Assembly: GCA_037952775.1 (NCBI GenBank)
Contig: JBANAY010000003.1
Location: forward strand, 36,890,001-36,954,000
Source: Clonostachys chloroleuca
Lineage: Eukaryota > Ascomycota > Sordariomycetes > Hypocreales > Bionectriaceae
Reading direction: 5' to 3'
Length of the DNA: 64,000 bases
Part shown: positions 12,625 through 23,580 of the stretch, one piece after another
Layout of the letters: the number at the start of each line of letters is the position of its first letter
How positions within the stretch are numbered: position 1 is the first letter of the stretch
Notes under the pieces: model-generated
Told to the model about the DNA's origin: nothing
What the model saw: only the letters and a program-made list of their open reading frames with translations
Database searches by the model: none
Position numbers and translations under genes: made by a program

Positions 12625-12638
12625 TCGGATTCCTCCGA
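12625..12638. promoter_or_regulatory. TCGG-N6-CCGA site, copy 2 of a tandem pair
   Basis: Perfect second copy of the 12-base element, with outer T and A making a 14-base inverted-repeat frame. An identical pair on nearly the same helical face is unlikely by chance and points to strong binding in this promoter. Confidence 0.62.
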
Positions 12639-12923
12639 CCTGATGGGGGTCAGACCAGACTCCACACCACGCAATTACCCTAACCGAGGCTAGTGTCTAC
12701 CAAGGGACTTTCAGTGACGCGAGGTAAGGTTTCATTCTAACGTTTATCTCTCTCCTAGTGGGGAGAAAAACCAGCGAGGGTTCCATTGGCTAACGGGTTG
12801 GAGACGATAGTCAAGTAGAGAAGAAGAAGAAGAAGCCTGAGAACCTGCCGAATTGTGATTAGACTTCAAAAAGCCAGAGTTCTCAGTGAAATCCATCTTC
12901 CGTACAGGGCTCTTACGACTGCG

Positions 12924-13759
12924 ATGGCAGAGCCACCATCTAACTCAATCGAAGCTATCCCAGTCGCTCCTCTCGGCTTTATAGCAACCGACATACACTT
13001 CCCTCGTCCGCCCGGAGACCCGTTCAATGAACAGACCTGGCCGTTTCCTTTGATTCGGGAGCAAGCCCGGGGCTCTACCGAGTCTGATATTGTCACAGGG
13101 ACAAAGTATGACGATGCCTTCATCGAACGCTTCGTCGAAGCTGGCAAGAAGCTAGCCGACCGTGGGTGCATAGGCATCATCACGAGTTGTGGCTTTCTAG
13201 CCATGGCTCAGAACGAGTAAGCACAGTCCGGCATTGAATTTCTGTGTATGAGCTGGAGTAATCTAACATGGTGGATCAAAGACTGTCGGCGAAGATCCCC
13301 ATCCCCATATCAACATCGTCGCTGCTTCAACTACCTTCACTACTCGCAATCCTTCCCCCCAATAGAACGATTGGCATTCTAACCTATGATGACGCTCGTC
13401 TTGGCCCCCTCCACCTATCTCAGCTCGGGATCGATACAACAAAGAGGGTCATTCCCATCCGTGGTGCCCCAGCTAATGGTCATCTGCGCCGTCTCATAAC
13501 CGAGGGTGGGCCATATATCCATCACGATCTTGAGGATGAGCTGGTAGGTGTAGCAAAACGACTCACCGTGGAGTGCGAGGAAAGTGGCAGTGAGATTGCA
13601 GGACTTTTGTTGGAGTGTACGCAGATGCCACCCTTTGCTGAGGCCATACAGAAGGCTACCGGGGTGCCTGTATACGATGTATATACAATGGGAATGTGGT
13701 TCTATTCCGGCCTTGCCACTCGCCGGCCCCAGAGATGGGGTGACAAGCTCGTACAGTAG
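12924..13759 (+). CDS. Asp/Glu/hydantoin racemase-superfamily protein
   Basis: Exons 12924-13216 and 13282-13759 around a 65-nt intron; 256 aa. The start is the ATG reading MAEPPSNS; upstream in-frame codons lack an ATG. Two Cys motifs typical of this two-domain fold are present: ITSCGFLA in the N-half and LLECTQMPPFAEAI in the C-half, along with IGILTYDDARLGPLHL. In relatives the paired Cys act as acid and base for racemisation, isomerisation (maleate isomerase) or decarboxylation (arylmalonate decarboxylase). Which reaction this one performs cannot be read from sequence. A C6 run at about 13355 is in frame here, so not every six-base run in this window is short. It is paired divergently with the D-2-hydroxyacid dehydrogenase. 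Confidence 0.78.
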
Positions 13760-14020
13760 ACTTGGTCATTTGGATGAAAATGAATCTCTATAATCCAAAT
13801 CTCCTTTAGCATGGCCAAGACGTTCTAGAGCCAGATTTGAGGTTAAAATATACGTAAGAACTGGAGACAGGTATGGATCAACAGGTCTGGTATAAAGCAT
13901 TAGGGTATTCAGCACAGTTATCGCAACTAATAGTTCAGGCAATAGCCAATATAATAGCCCATCATTCATTCGTAAGTTGTAAAAGAAAGTGTCGAGCCCG
14001 ATCTATGCTGTTTTATAAGC

Positions 14021-15086
14021 TTACAACAAAAATTCCCCGCTAGTTTGCTTCAAGATCATCTCATACTCGGGGACAAACTGCAAGTACATCACCGCAGGCG
14101 ACCCAGTCCCGTCTTTGGTATATCTGGCTTCCTTCTCCCCAATGTAGGATTTCTCAACCTTGCCACTGGCCACGGCAGCCTCCACGAGGAGTTGCGTCTC
14201 GCACGCTCGCTCTAGGGCAATGAAGAATGCTGCGGCCTCGGCAATGGTCCCACCGCTGGTCAAGAGGCCGTGATTCTTCAGAATGAGATTCTTGTTCTTA
14301 GTACCTAGGGCATCGGCGATACGGTAACCTTCTTCCTTGGCGAAGACAACCCCTCCAAAGTTGGTATACACAGATAGGTCATCATAGAACATGCAAGAGT
14401 CTAACAATACATCATACTTGAGTTTAGTCATTGTAATATATGGAGGACATGGACGATGGAAGGAGTCAAATAAGAGGGTTAAGAGGAAAAGGGTTCTTGT
14501 GAGGCGTACCCTGGTTCAACATCTCAATAGGCTTGCCGAACGTCGACCAGGCACGTCCAAAGGGACTGTGCATGTGGCAAGCAGCGTTGATATCAGGCCT
14601 TTCTTGGTGGATGGCAGAGTGGATCATGAATCCAGCGACATTGACCGGGCCATCGGCGCCACCAATGCGGTTCCCTTCCTTGTCGATGTGGATCATGTCC
14701 GAGACTGTGAGCATGCCAAAGTGAGTGCCATAAGGGTTGATCCAGAAGGTTTCTGGGTCCACGGGGTCTGCTCTAGCTTGGTGAGTCATCTGCATAGACG
14801 TAGATACATACGAGGAGGACTGATCGTGACAATGTCTGGCTACAGGGGCTAAGGTAGAGATGTACTAACCTCTCAGGCTGATGTGACCGCTCGATCCATC
14901 AGCAAAACCGAGCTTTGCGAAGATGCGGAAAGCCCCTGCCATCTGTTCCAGTTGCCATTGCCGTTGGGACTCCTTAGTCTCTGGGTACGCAATGCGCCGG
15001 GTACGTTTAGTCTCCGCGTTGAGTGCAGCAAAATCAGACCGGAGCCTGAGGGTTGCCGACGTCCGAGTGACTACTGTTGATGACAT
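14021..15086 (-). CDS. Class II aldolase/adducin-family protein
   Basis: Three exons: 15086-14870, 14767-14510, 14400-14021, with introns of 102 and 109 nt; 284 aa. The start chosen is MSSTVVTRTS; further in-frame ATG upstream is possible. The fold's zinc ligands appear as HMHSPFGRAWS (HxH) and KNHGLL; GHISLR marks the N-terminal substrate loop and MFYDDLSVYTNFGGVV the centre. Bacterial relatives are fuculose- or ribulose-phosphate aldolases and epimerases, while many fungal members have no known substrate. It is divergent from the DUF1338 gene across 618 bp containing a TCGG-N6-CCGA site. A retro-aldol or decarboxylation step on a cluster intermediate is plausible but unproven. Confidence 0.85.
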
Positions 15087-15246
15087 TGCTGCTGTATTGT
15101 GCTGTACGGTCGAAGATGAAAGAAATGATCGATTCTTGCGATACTGTTGCCTATATTGACCCAGTCGCAAGCTGATGGCCGTTCAAGCTGTGTTGTCTCA
15201 AAGTATTCACATATTTGATTGGGGCTGTCTAAATAACGGTCTTGAC

Positions 15247-15260
15247 TCGGCTTCCCCCGA
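15247..15260. promoter_or_regulatory. TCGG-N6-CCGA site in the aldolase/DUF1338 promoter
   Basis: TCGGCTTCCCCCGA differs from the tandem pair at 12.6 kb in only two spacer positions. It lies 161 bp upstream of the aldolase ATG and 444 bp upstream of the DUF1338 ATG. Confidence 0.6.
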
Positions 15261-15704
15261 GGAGCGGCGGCGATAGTAACAATAATCCATGCGCCCCTCC
15301 CGGATCATCCATCTGACCAATGGATAACATCAACGGCGACTACCGAGGAAGATCCACCGTGCTGGGTGTGAACTTGGCTCCCGTGAGCCGTCAGCTGCAA
15401 CGGTCTGTCATGGGAGATGCCGGGCTCCATCGAGCATCAACTGTTTCCAATGGGTGAATTCGGGAAAAGGTACCAAACAATGATGGTTGGGGCTTTCAAC
15501 ATGTTTGATACTCTATACAATACATTCAAGCACTCCAGTGCACCAACCTTGCTTAGATATGTGTATATCAATCTCCGGTATCAATCATCCCCGCTCGTCT
15601 TATCTCCCTCTCCTCGTCAGACCACCCCTCACCTAGACCAAAGATCGCTGCCTACCTAGCGTCGACCGCTATAAACATTTGTACACATTGTCGAGTTCAT
15701 CACC

Positions 15705-17158
15705 ATGGCTCCAAGCGCCATCGACAAACAAATTGGAAATCCTGTGTGGGTTGACCGGGATGCGCTTCGTACAGACTTTACACTTGCCATGTCGGCAATG
15801 TACAAGGCTGAAGTGCCACTGTACGGGGATCTCGTCCAGATTGTGTCCAGCATCAACACCGACTTGATTCACCAATCTTCCCTGGACCCCAAGGTCTTGT
15901 CCCTAAGATATGGAGACGCACAATCTGCTCGTCTAGATATCGAGCGGCACGGCGCCATCCGCCTAGGCACCCCTCACGAGCTGAGCACAATCCGCCGGCT
16001 TTTTGCTCTTATCGGCCTGTTTCCTGTCGGATATTATGATCTCTCCGCGGCAGGCCTTCCAATGCACGCCACCTGCTTCCGCCCGAGCACCGAAGCCTCG
16101 CTGCTAAAGAACCCTTTTCGTGTCTTCACCTCGGTCCTGCGCCCCGAGCTCCTCGAGAATCAAGAAACAAAGGAGCTTGCGATGGAGCTCCTCTCCCGAC
16201 GTAAAATCTTCAGTGACAAGCTCATGCGTCTCTTAGACCTGGGAGATATCCAGGGGGCAGTCTTACCCAGGAGCAGGGCAGAGAGCTCATCACCGAGGCG
16301 ATCAAGACCTTTGGCTGGCAGTCCACCGCAGCCGCAACACATAATGAGTACAGCCATCTCCGGTCAGAACATCCAATCCTCGCAGATATTGCTTGCTTCC
16401 GCAGCTCCCACATCAACCACCTTACCCCAAGGACGCTCGATATCAATGTCGCACAGGACCAGATGAAGGCCGCTGGGATGCAAGTCAAGGACAGAATCGA
16501 GGGTCCTCCTGCGCGAGTCTGTCCTATTCTACTGCGACAGACAAGCTTCCTGGCCATCGAAGAACCCATCAAATTCATAGTCGAGGGTGGCTCACCACTC
16601 CTCAAAGGTTCTCACAAGGCACGATTTGGTGAAATCGAGGAGCGCGGTGCAGCTGTAACACCCAAGGGCCGTAAATTATACGATGAGCTGCTCGAGAATG
16701 CCATGTCCCAAGCCAGAGCCATGACAGGAGACGGAGACGACCTTTCACCTGAGGCCATGGACGAGCTTGTCAGTCGTATCTTTCAGGCTTATCCTGACGA
16801 CTGGGATGAGCTAAGGAGGAATGGACTCATCTTCTGCACTTACAGATGCACGGCCAAGGGTCTCAATACGCAGCTTACACTGAGCAAGTACAACCTTGAG
16901 ATACTCGTTGGCTCAGGTATTTTAGAAGCGCAGCCCATCACCTACGAAGATTTCCTCCCCCTCTCAGCCGCGGGCATCTTCCAGTCAAACCTCGGCTCGG
17001 AAGGATCCCCCAAGGAACACGTAGCTTGCCCAGATGAAAAGGGAATGGAGGAAGCGCTTGGCGCCGCACTCGAGGACTCGGACGAGCTTTACACCAAGAT
17101 GCAGAACGATAGTATCAATGAATGCAGCTCTGCCCTGCATATTAGCATCGACGTCTAG
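15705..17158 (+). CDS. DUF1338 (HglS/YdcJ-like) 2-oxoadipate dioxygenase/decarboxylase family, one-base frameshift
   Basis: Fe(II) enzyme of the VOC fold. The characterised Pseudomonas relative HglS turns 2-oxoadipate into D-2-hydroxyglutarate with loss of CO2. Here RHGAIRLGTPHE holds the first metal His and, four residues on, the Arg that contacts the 2-oxoacid; SHINHLTPRTLDI holds the second His; ARFGEIEERG holds the metal Glu. All key residues are thus present. The frame breaks at a G5 run (16253-16257): the first frame drifts into nonsense while the next restores LTQEQGRELITEAI. One extra G repairs the join, giving 484 aa with no intron. The strong conservation on both sides favours a recent change or consensus error over an old pseudogene. 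Confidence 0.85.
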
Positions 17159-17317
17159 GCAGAAGACACTCTGGTTTTCATTGATAGCGAGATTTATTTC
17201 ATCCATAGTTTGTAATTGCTGTTTGCTCCAATTAAAGACATACAAACATACAACATGTTGTGTTGTTTGCCACACCTTAAACGGCCATGATGAAATTGAG
17301 ACTGTGTACGTCCACCA

Positions 17318-19792
17318 TTAACCATCTACATCTGGCCGTTGCACCGTTGGCAGCAAATGATTGAGAGGCTGTTGCGCCATCGGGGGAAGCATTTGCGCTG
17401 TAGTATCCGCCGTCTGCGCATCCATCAAGAGGCCGGTCCCCTCGTTAGGTATTCCCAGAAACGGCATACCTCCATCCCCATTCATCCCCATCAAACCATC
17501 CTGATCGAATTCCCTGATGCCGTGAAGCAACTCCTCGACGAGCCACTCGGAATCCTCTGGTACGGGGAAGTCGTTGATACCCGTTAGCCAGTCCTGGAAC
17601 CCGGTCTGATCGTTCACTTGCGCCAGCTTCGACAAGGGGGAGGCGCCTGGCAGTCCACCAGACGTGATGGTGGTCTCGCCACAGACCATGCTGATGGTCT
17701 TGACGGACAGCAGCTCGAAGATATCGCGATACCGTGTCGCAAAGCTCCAACGTTCGGCTGTGATTGTCAGCACCATGGTGCACGCCATGCAGGTGTTCAT
17801 GACGTCGGTCTGCCTGGTCTTGGCTCGTACACTGCGGCACCTCCAGAGGCAGAACAGGTACGTAAGCCCGGCGAGGAACAAAATATGCAGCGATCCCCAT
17901 GTGAATTGAATAGAGGAGCTCTGGTAGAGCCGGCGGTAGCGCATGCACATCTGCCTTGCTGAGTAGGCGCATTCCTCGAATATGCTATCAATCTTCTCCT
18001 GCCTTTCCACAGGATTTTGAATAGCAACCTGCTGTTCGCCGATAATGTAATGGCGGTATAGGAGAAGGATTGAATGCTCGTAGGCGAGCTGAAACCAGTC
18101 TCGTGATGCGAAGACAGATAGAGGGTCGGCTGACAGAATGAGCTGGTCTGGTATAGAAAGTCGCCAATCCTCGAGCTCCTGACGCAGCCTGTCGATGAGC
18201 ATGTCAGCCTCCCCTCCGTCGTGACGAGATATCGTCAGATACAGTGACTCGGCCATTTTAGACCAGAGCTTTCGCAGCCTGATGTTATGCAGTGCACCAG
18301 TCATCGCCGTTGGTGGGTCACCAGGGGCTGATCTTGGATTCTGCAATATGCCATCCCGGGTGATGCTCTCGTCATCTACATCGAGTGGTAGCTCGACATC
18401 CACCGAGCTATCAGTGATACCAAATGGGCGGCCCAAAATCAGCCCAGCCGCGCGGTCAAGATCGTAGGCAACCCAGAAGATACGCTTCGAGATCTCGGCA
18501 GTCAGAGGGTCGGCGTGCCTGCGAAACTTGGCCACGTTTCGATGGTATCCGAGCTCGATGCACTGACGAATGGCCATGCCCGAAATCTTCCAGAGACTGA
18601 CCCCGACAGGGGAGCGGACAGAATAAACAGCGCAGCAGAGAATGGCTTGGACGGATTCGAATGTTTCAAGGTCGAGCACTGGGGCGATGTAGTCTAATGC
18701 CATGTGATAGTAGGACTATCCCCCATATGCTAGTCAGTGTTCTATGACCAAAATTCGAACAACAAGAATGAGTTTGTTCAAACGAACCTCTGCCTTCTCT
18801 CTTTGGCCCGAAGGCATGACAAGGGATCCGATCGCGTAAATCTAACAAGTTAGTCCCATGGCATCGGCCAGGGAAATATCAATCATGACGTACCATGAGA
18901 GTAAAGAACATGGACATGTGTTTAGATTCATCAAGTTCCCCAAGCAACTGAGCCTCCATGCACTCCTTCTGCCAGTGATTAAAAGTTGGTCTGTGCAGAA
19001 AAGGATACTGCGGATGTATGTTGTTAAAGTAGGCCTTGACCAGCCCCTCGGCGAGATCAGGCGGAGGAAACCGGACGGTTGGACTTCGCCGGCCGTCCAA
19101 CCGTTCTCTCGCACCGCCAACCCGGGCGTTGCCTTCATCCCCACTCTTCGTTAGTCTCAAGGTCGTACTCACGATCCTGGAGAAGGACAGGGCCGAGGAC
19201 GGGCCGAAGTAGTGAGGTTCACGACCCGCGGCGCTGAGGCAGAGTAGGGCCACATCACTGGAAAGCCCGTCCACCTCTTGCTCCGGCTCCTGAGAGCCCG
19301 CTCTGTGATGTTGGCCTGCGGCAACAGTGGCAGGAGGGGGAGGGTTATCGCTCGGTACATAGGGATAGTGGTCCACGGCGACATCTGGGCGGACCTGTTG
19401 GAGTAGGGATTCTAGGTAGGCGACTCGCGATTCAAGAGACTGCATGTAGTCCCGCGGGCGGTGGAGCCCAGTCGCAGGGTCTTCGACGAGGCACTCTAAG
19501 ATTGCATCAACGAGTGAGTATGGGTTGTCGTTGACGGCTCGGCCGGAACCAAGAGATGATGTAGACAACATACCTTTGCCTGTACGTACACAATTGTGAC
19601 ATTTGGGGCTCTGCGCATCGCACTATATCCAGGACAGCCGTCAGCTGCTTTCTGCAGAACGGCGTGAGGATTTGTTCTTACCTTGAGCTTTTTATGTTTA
19701 CAATGTGTGCATGCTAGCATGGTCCGCTCGCCGATACGAGGCCGCTTGGAGCCATGGGGGTTTCCGCCGGCCCCACGCTGAGAAGAGCTCAT
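17318..19792 (-). CDS. Zn2Cys6 fungal-specific transcription factor, likely cluster regulator
   Basis: Five exons: 19792-19682, 19622-19574, 19495-18894, 18841-18788, 18715-17318; introns of 59, 78, 52 and 72 nt; 737 aa. Splicing rebuilds a complete binuclear cluster, CTHCKHKKLKC then CHNCVRTGKEC (spacing C-x2-C-x6-C-x6-C-x2-C-x6-C), which no single frame shows. A short coiled-coil-like segment (YMQSLESRVAYLESLLQQ) follows, fitting dimerisation, then the fungal-specific regulatory domain (FHRPTFNHWQ-like N-part, PYYHMALDYIAP-like core). The C-terminus is Pro/Gln/Met-rich. A TCGG-N6-CCGA site lies 143 bp upstream of its ATG, suggesting autoregulation, and the same site occurs in the three divergent promoters next door. 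Nuclear. Confidence 0.9.
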
Positions 19793-20463
19793 GGCGAAAT
19801 GCGAACGAATGGTAAGATGGTAGTGCTGAGTTGGGAGATGTGACTAACAATACAAGCGACCAGGTTCAATCGTACTTGTTCTCTCCAGCTACTAATGCCA
19901 AAAACTGGGGCTTATCATCCAAGGGCTTGGCGAATCGGTAATCGCCGACCCAACTTTTGATCGAGGCTTCGCACTAATAGTGGCACGTGAGGTCATTAGA
20001 GCAGCCGCTAATTACCGTGAACTTGCTCCAATACCCTATCTACCAAAACATAATCTCTTCATGGTCTCTTATACACTCTATAAGTCGCCATATTAAATAG
20101 CCCATTCTTTATTACAAACTATCTTTCTTTACCATAGATTACTCAATGACTTTATTATAGACTTTGTGTCTTTAATGATAGCAGGCCTCTACGCAGACCA
20201 ATTTCTTAAATGATGCTTACTCCACAACGTCTCTCTTTCACACTTATAGAGTCCGCTTAGTCAGGACCGCTTTGGAATCCGGTTAATAACCGGTTCATTT
20301 CTGTAGCTAGGATAGGAACTCAATCAATCACTTTTTTAACCTATCTACTCTACAGCGTACGCTTTGGAAAAGCCTTCCAACACTAATTATATTATTTAGA
20401 ATAATATTTTAATTAGTTATTTATCTAATTTAGCCAGATTGACAAGTGGGCCCCGACTCAGTG
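19793..20463. other. Upstream region of the regulator
   Basis: Carries the TCGG-N6-CCGA site at 19935-19948. Beyond about 20030 it becomes AT-richer up to the aldehyde dehydrogenase relic. No other gene seen. Confidence 0.5.
19935..19948. promoter_or_regulatory. TCGG-N6-CCGA site upstream of the Zn2Cys6 gene
   Basis: TCGGTAATCGCCGA, 143 bp before the regulator's ATG. The spacer differs from the other copies but the outer TCGG...CCGA is the same, so the conserved parts are the half-sites and the spacing. Confidence 0.55.
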
Positions 20464-21003
20464 TTACTCTTGAGAGTGGTGGGAGGTTGCCCCTGGTGAT
20501 TTTCGAGGATGCCGACTTTGAGCAGGCTGTGGACTGAAGTCATTACGGCATCATGGCCAACCAGGGCCAAATTTGCACTTCAGCCAGCCACTTTATGGCT
20601 CAGCGGTCTGTATACGACAAAATTGTGGCAGATTTGGTGGAGAGAGCCAAAGCGACTCTGGGGTTGGTGATACTTTTGCCAACGATAGGTTTTGGGCCAA
20701 CAGGTGTCAAGACTCAGTATGAACGAGGGTTGTTGTACAGGAAGAAGAGATATCAGGAGGGTGCGACAGTCGGGCTTGAACGAAAACCCTGTCAATTGTC
20801 GAAAGGAAAGTGAGTCTTCATCGAGCTCACTGTTTTCATTGACGTTACAGATGAGATGACCAATTACTGAGAAGAGACATTTAGAACCTACGTCGTCATG
20901 AGTGCATTCTAAACAGAAGGACAAGTCGCCTACAGAGCCGATAATGCCGCCCACAATCTTGGAACCGCTATGTTCACTGAAAATATCACAGGTGCTCATC
21001 CCG
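20464..21003 (+). pseudogene. Aldehyde dehydrogenase relic
   Basis: One frame reads through recognisable ALDH blocks: VTLESGG, LVIFEDADFEQAVD, GIMANQGQICTSAS with the catalytic Cys codon at 20574, TQYERG, VFIDVTDEM, NNAAHNLG-like and FTENITGAH. It is interrupted by TGA at 20535 where relatives have Trp, TGA at 20811, and later TGA and TAA. The GDTFAND segment near 20680 is out of frame by a local indel pair. The N-terminal half, including the NAD-binding region, is missing upstream, where AT-rich DNA begins. Trp-to-TGA changes fit RIP-type G-to-A/C-to-T mutation. It sits next to the regulator, so it may be a former member of the catabolic cluster. Confidence 0.8.
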
Positions 21004-21622
21004 TGTCTAGCAAGTCGAAGTTGGAAGTAAGTTACACATTGGGTGTAGCCCTGCCGAGCCCCAAATAGTGCTTATGATGGTGACTTATCTCTTCCATATG
21101 TTCTGGAGCAATAGTAGAAAGACCTCTGATTACCCCTTTCTCCCGGACACAAGGAATCTGGTATTAGATCCGAGCGAGTTACCGAACAAGTTTTGTCCTT
21201 TCACAGCAATGGGAAGATATTCTTGTCTCTTCTATTCATTATCTTGAGATTTCGGATTTGGCATCTTCTTTGCTGTTTTAGTACTTTGTACTCGAACTCT
21301 CTCAGCCGTACTCTTCCCTCTGCAATCGGTGTTACGTTGATATTCTCGGCCGCTTTAGACAGGAGACCTTGATAGAACATAATCACTTTTTGGAATATAA
21401 TTACTATTCTGGTTTTCGAAGCGCCAAACTGCAGTAAAATATTTCAAACTTAACGGGGAGAGAGATAATCTAAGGTGGCTATATCCAATTTTACGAACCC
21501 CTTTGTCGACCCACCGAGCCACTCTAGAGTGCTGCTTGCGTGTCATCATCCGAAGCATCGGAGATTCTTCATTCTTCTTGTTACCCCTCACCCGATCTAG
21601 TATCCATTACTTTGACTCTTCT
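21004..21622. other. Intergenic, no gene recognised
   Basis: Only short overlapping frames; nothing recognisable. Confidence 0.45.
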
Positions 21623-22093
21623 TCATATCTTTCTTTTTTCCAGTTGCGTTAACTGTTGCGTGATGTCCCATAGCTCGTCTTGGATGTTGTCTTTTTTGGC
21701 GAAGACCTCAGCCATGAAAACCCTTAACCATGCTTCGAGGCTCGTGGCTCCGGCTGTGTGGTGGGCTTTGCTAAATGCATTGAAAATAATACCAACAAAC
21801 ATCTTATTGAAAGACTCTAGATGTTGACACCTTCCTGGCACACAGGCTGAACAGGGAGGTCTGCCCTCAAAATCCTTGCCGTCGGCTTCAAGTGCAGTTT
21901 CCACTGTGCCCATAATTTCACCGAGTGTTGAATTATGGCCACATCTTGCCTCAAGGGCATGATCTATCACGGATAGTCGCTGCACAAGAGTCTTTCGCAA
22001 AAACTTTTCGCGGCGAAGCTCCTCGATCTTGAGCTCCCGCTTGCGCCGTGCGCCGCGAATTTGGTCCTGGTCGTCCATGCTACGAGCATCCAT
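21623..22093 (-). CDS. Hypothetical protein with basic helical N-terminus
   Basis: Not recognised. The start chosen is the ATG at 22093 (MDARSMDDQDQ), giving 156 aa; the open frame runs 61 codons further upstream, but that part looks like untranslated leader. The N-terminus is a strongly charged predicted helix (RGARRKRELKIEELRREKFL), then a Leu-rich stretch, a Cys pair in PPCSACVPGRC, and a charged C-terminus ending LEKRKI. The basic-then-leucine pattern recalls bZIP-like fungal proteins but lacks the NxxAAxxxR signature, so I do not call it one. Confidence 0.4.
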   Translation of the reverse strand: MDARSMDDQDQIRGARRKRELKIEELRREKFLRKTLVQRLSVIDHALEARCGHNSTLGEIMGTVETALEADGKDFEGRPPCSACVPGRCQHLESFNKMFVGIIFNAFSKAHHTAGATSLEAWLRVFMAEVFAKKDNIQDELWDITQQLTQLEKRKI

Positions 22094-23155
22094 TGTGTCA
22101 ACGTTGTAGATACAGAATGTGTAAAATTTGATGGAATATCTGTTTTTGGTCATGCAGGATGAGGATGGATTTGAACATAGGTAATTGGGTGCGGCCTCGT
22201 GGTATTTATGCAGACCACAGAACCCTTTTCTCAAGCTTTGACCAACTTTGACCACCCCTGGATTCCCGCCGTTCAAACATAAACAAAGCAGGCGGGTCTG
22301 GGATCACCTGTATTTTTGTTTCATTCTAATTTGTTTTTGCGAGTAATTCTAACTTTAGTGATCCGAAAGACACATGTTCATTCTCCGATGCTGCTGCACA
22401 GCTACGGGTGACAACTTCTTCTCTTTTTGACTGCGCAGTATTGTCTTCGAATCTATGTCTTAGTGATAGACTGCCAGTTGGCGAGCTCGGACTTGGTGTT
22501 GCCGAAAAAACTTCTTTGGTTCCTTGTCATTGGTTGATTTCTCGTGCCGCTCTTTGACGGCAGGTCCAAAGACTATTTTGTTCGCCAGCGATGTTATGGG
22601 TGCAGCTGCCATGCTAGGCGGAGTAGAACCGGTAACAAATAATCCGAGTAACTTATTTATGTTAATTCTTGTCAGTCTATGACCTTCTTAAAAATTTGGT
22701 GCATTGCCTCTTAGGAATTCTTTTGCCAGTTCGTCATCCTAATCCTGCAACTTGTAGCTAGCAAAACCTGTAAAGTATACCCCTAAGCATAAAAGTCTGT
22801 AGCCCCTTTAGCACTGAAGCATGATGTTGGGAGCTTAGCCGTACTGTCCTAGGGAGGATATCATTTCGTTCGAACTATCCAAAAGGCATGATCACAGGAC
22901 CAAGCGGAGGGCATGGTCAAGAAAGAAGTTGGTAAATCCAGTAGGAAGTAGAATTCGGCAACAATGAGAGGCCCAATAACGCAGGGAGCAACTGAACTAG
23001 CCTCCCCTTGGAGTCACTGGCACCAGTGAGTCTGGGACCACGAGTAGAGTAGAAATACAACGGCTAGGCGGCAAATCTACCGCCATCCAGAACCGGCTAA
23101 GTTCATCCCTTAGGAGACACCACGTTGGCTAGGGAAATGGGCTTGCGGATTTTTA
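22094..23155. other. Intergenic, no gene recognised
   Basis: No long frame on either strand. The right end may belong to the decayed coding stretch that begins at about 23150. Confidence 0.4.
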
Positions 23156-23572
23156 GAAAACATAATTGGTGAGCGCTCCTGGAGTGTCCTGTTCCCAAGC
23201 ACCCTCGATGCTAAAATGGGACGTTACAGGCAAAAGCTATTCCATCCGCAGCAGAATGCCAAGACTGGTGATTCCGAGTCAGACATAGAGCGCTCTAGCA
23301 TCTTCGAGGATGTCCAGGGTTGATGATGCATGCGTCTCGAAGCGTATGAGCTACTTCGGAACTTGTTAAACGAATAATTTTCCCAATGGCCTAAAGGCAT
23401 TCAATTTGCTCCCAAGGCTGTCTGAACTGGCACTTACGATCCCACACTGTATGGCCAGCCCATGATCGGCAGGATACCAAATCATTTGACAAGCAGGCCA
23501 GGAAGTGACGGCGACTGGTTTTCTGGTAGGGGTATAGCGGCTATGGAACGGACAAGTATGGATGTTGAGTGA
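23156..23572 (+). pseudogene. Decayed coding stretch, family unknown
   Basis: One frame stays protein-like for 139 codons but has four stops before its end: TGA at 23321, TGA at 23324, TAA at 23375, TGA at 23423. Between them the text is coherent, for example GERSWSVLFPSTLDAKMGRY, LEAYELLRNLLNE and TGTYDPTLYGQPMIGRIPNH. All four stops are one C-to-T or G-to-A step from Arg, Gln or Trp codons, as expected of RIP. I do not recognise the family. Confidence 0.4.
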
Positions 23573-23580
23573 GGCCGTAG

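Noticed and set aside
16253..16257. Programmed ribosomal frameshifting at the G5 run
   Set aside because: No slippery heptamer or clear downstream structure, and the same defect recurs at unrelated genes, so missing bases are more likely.
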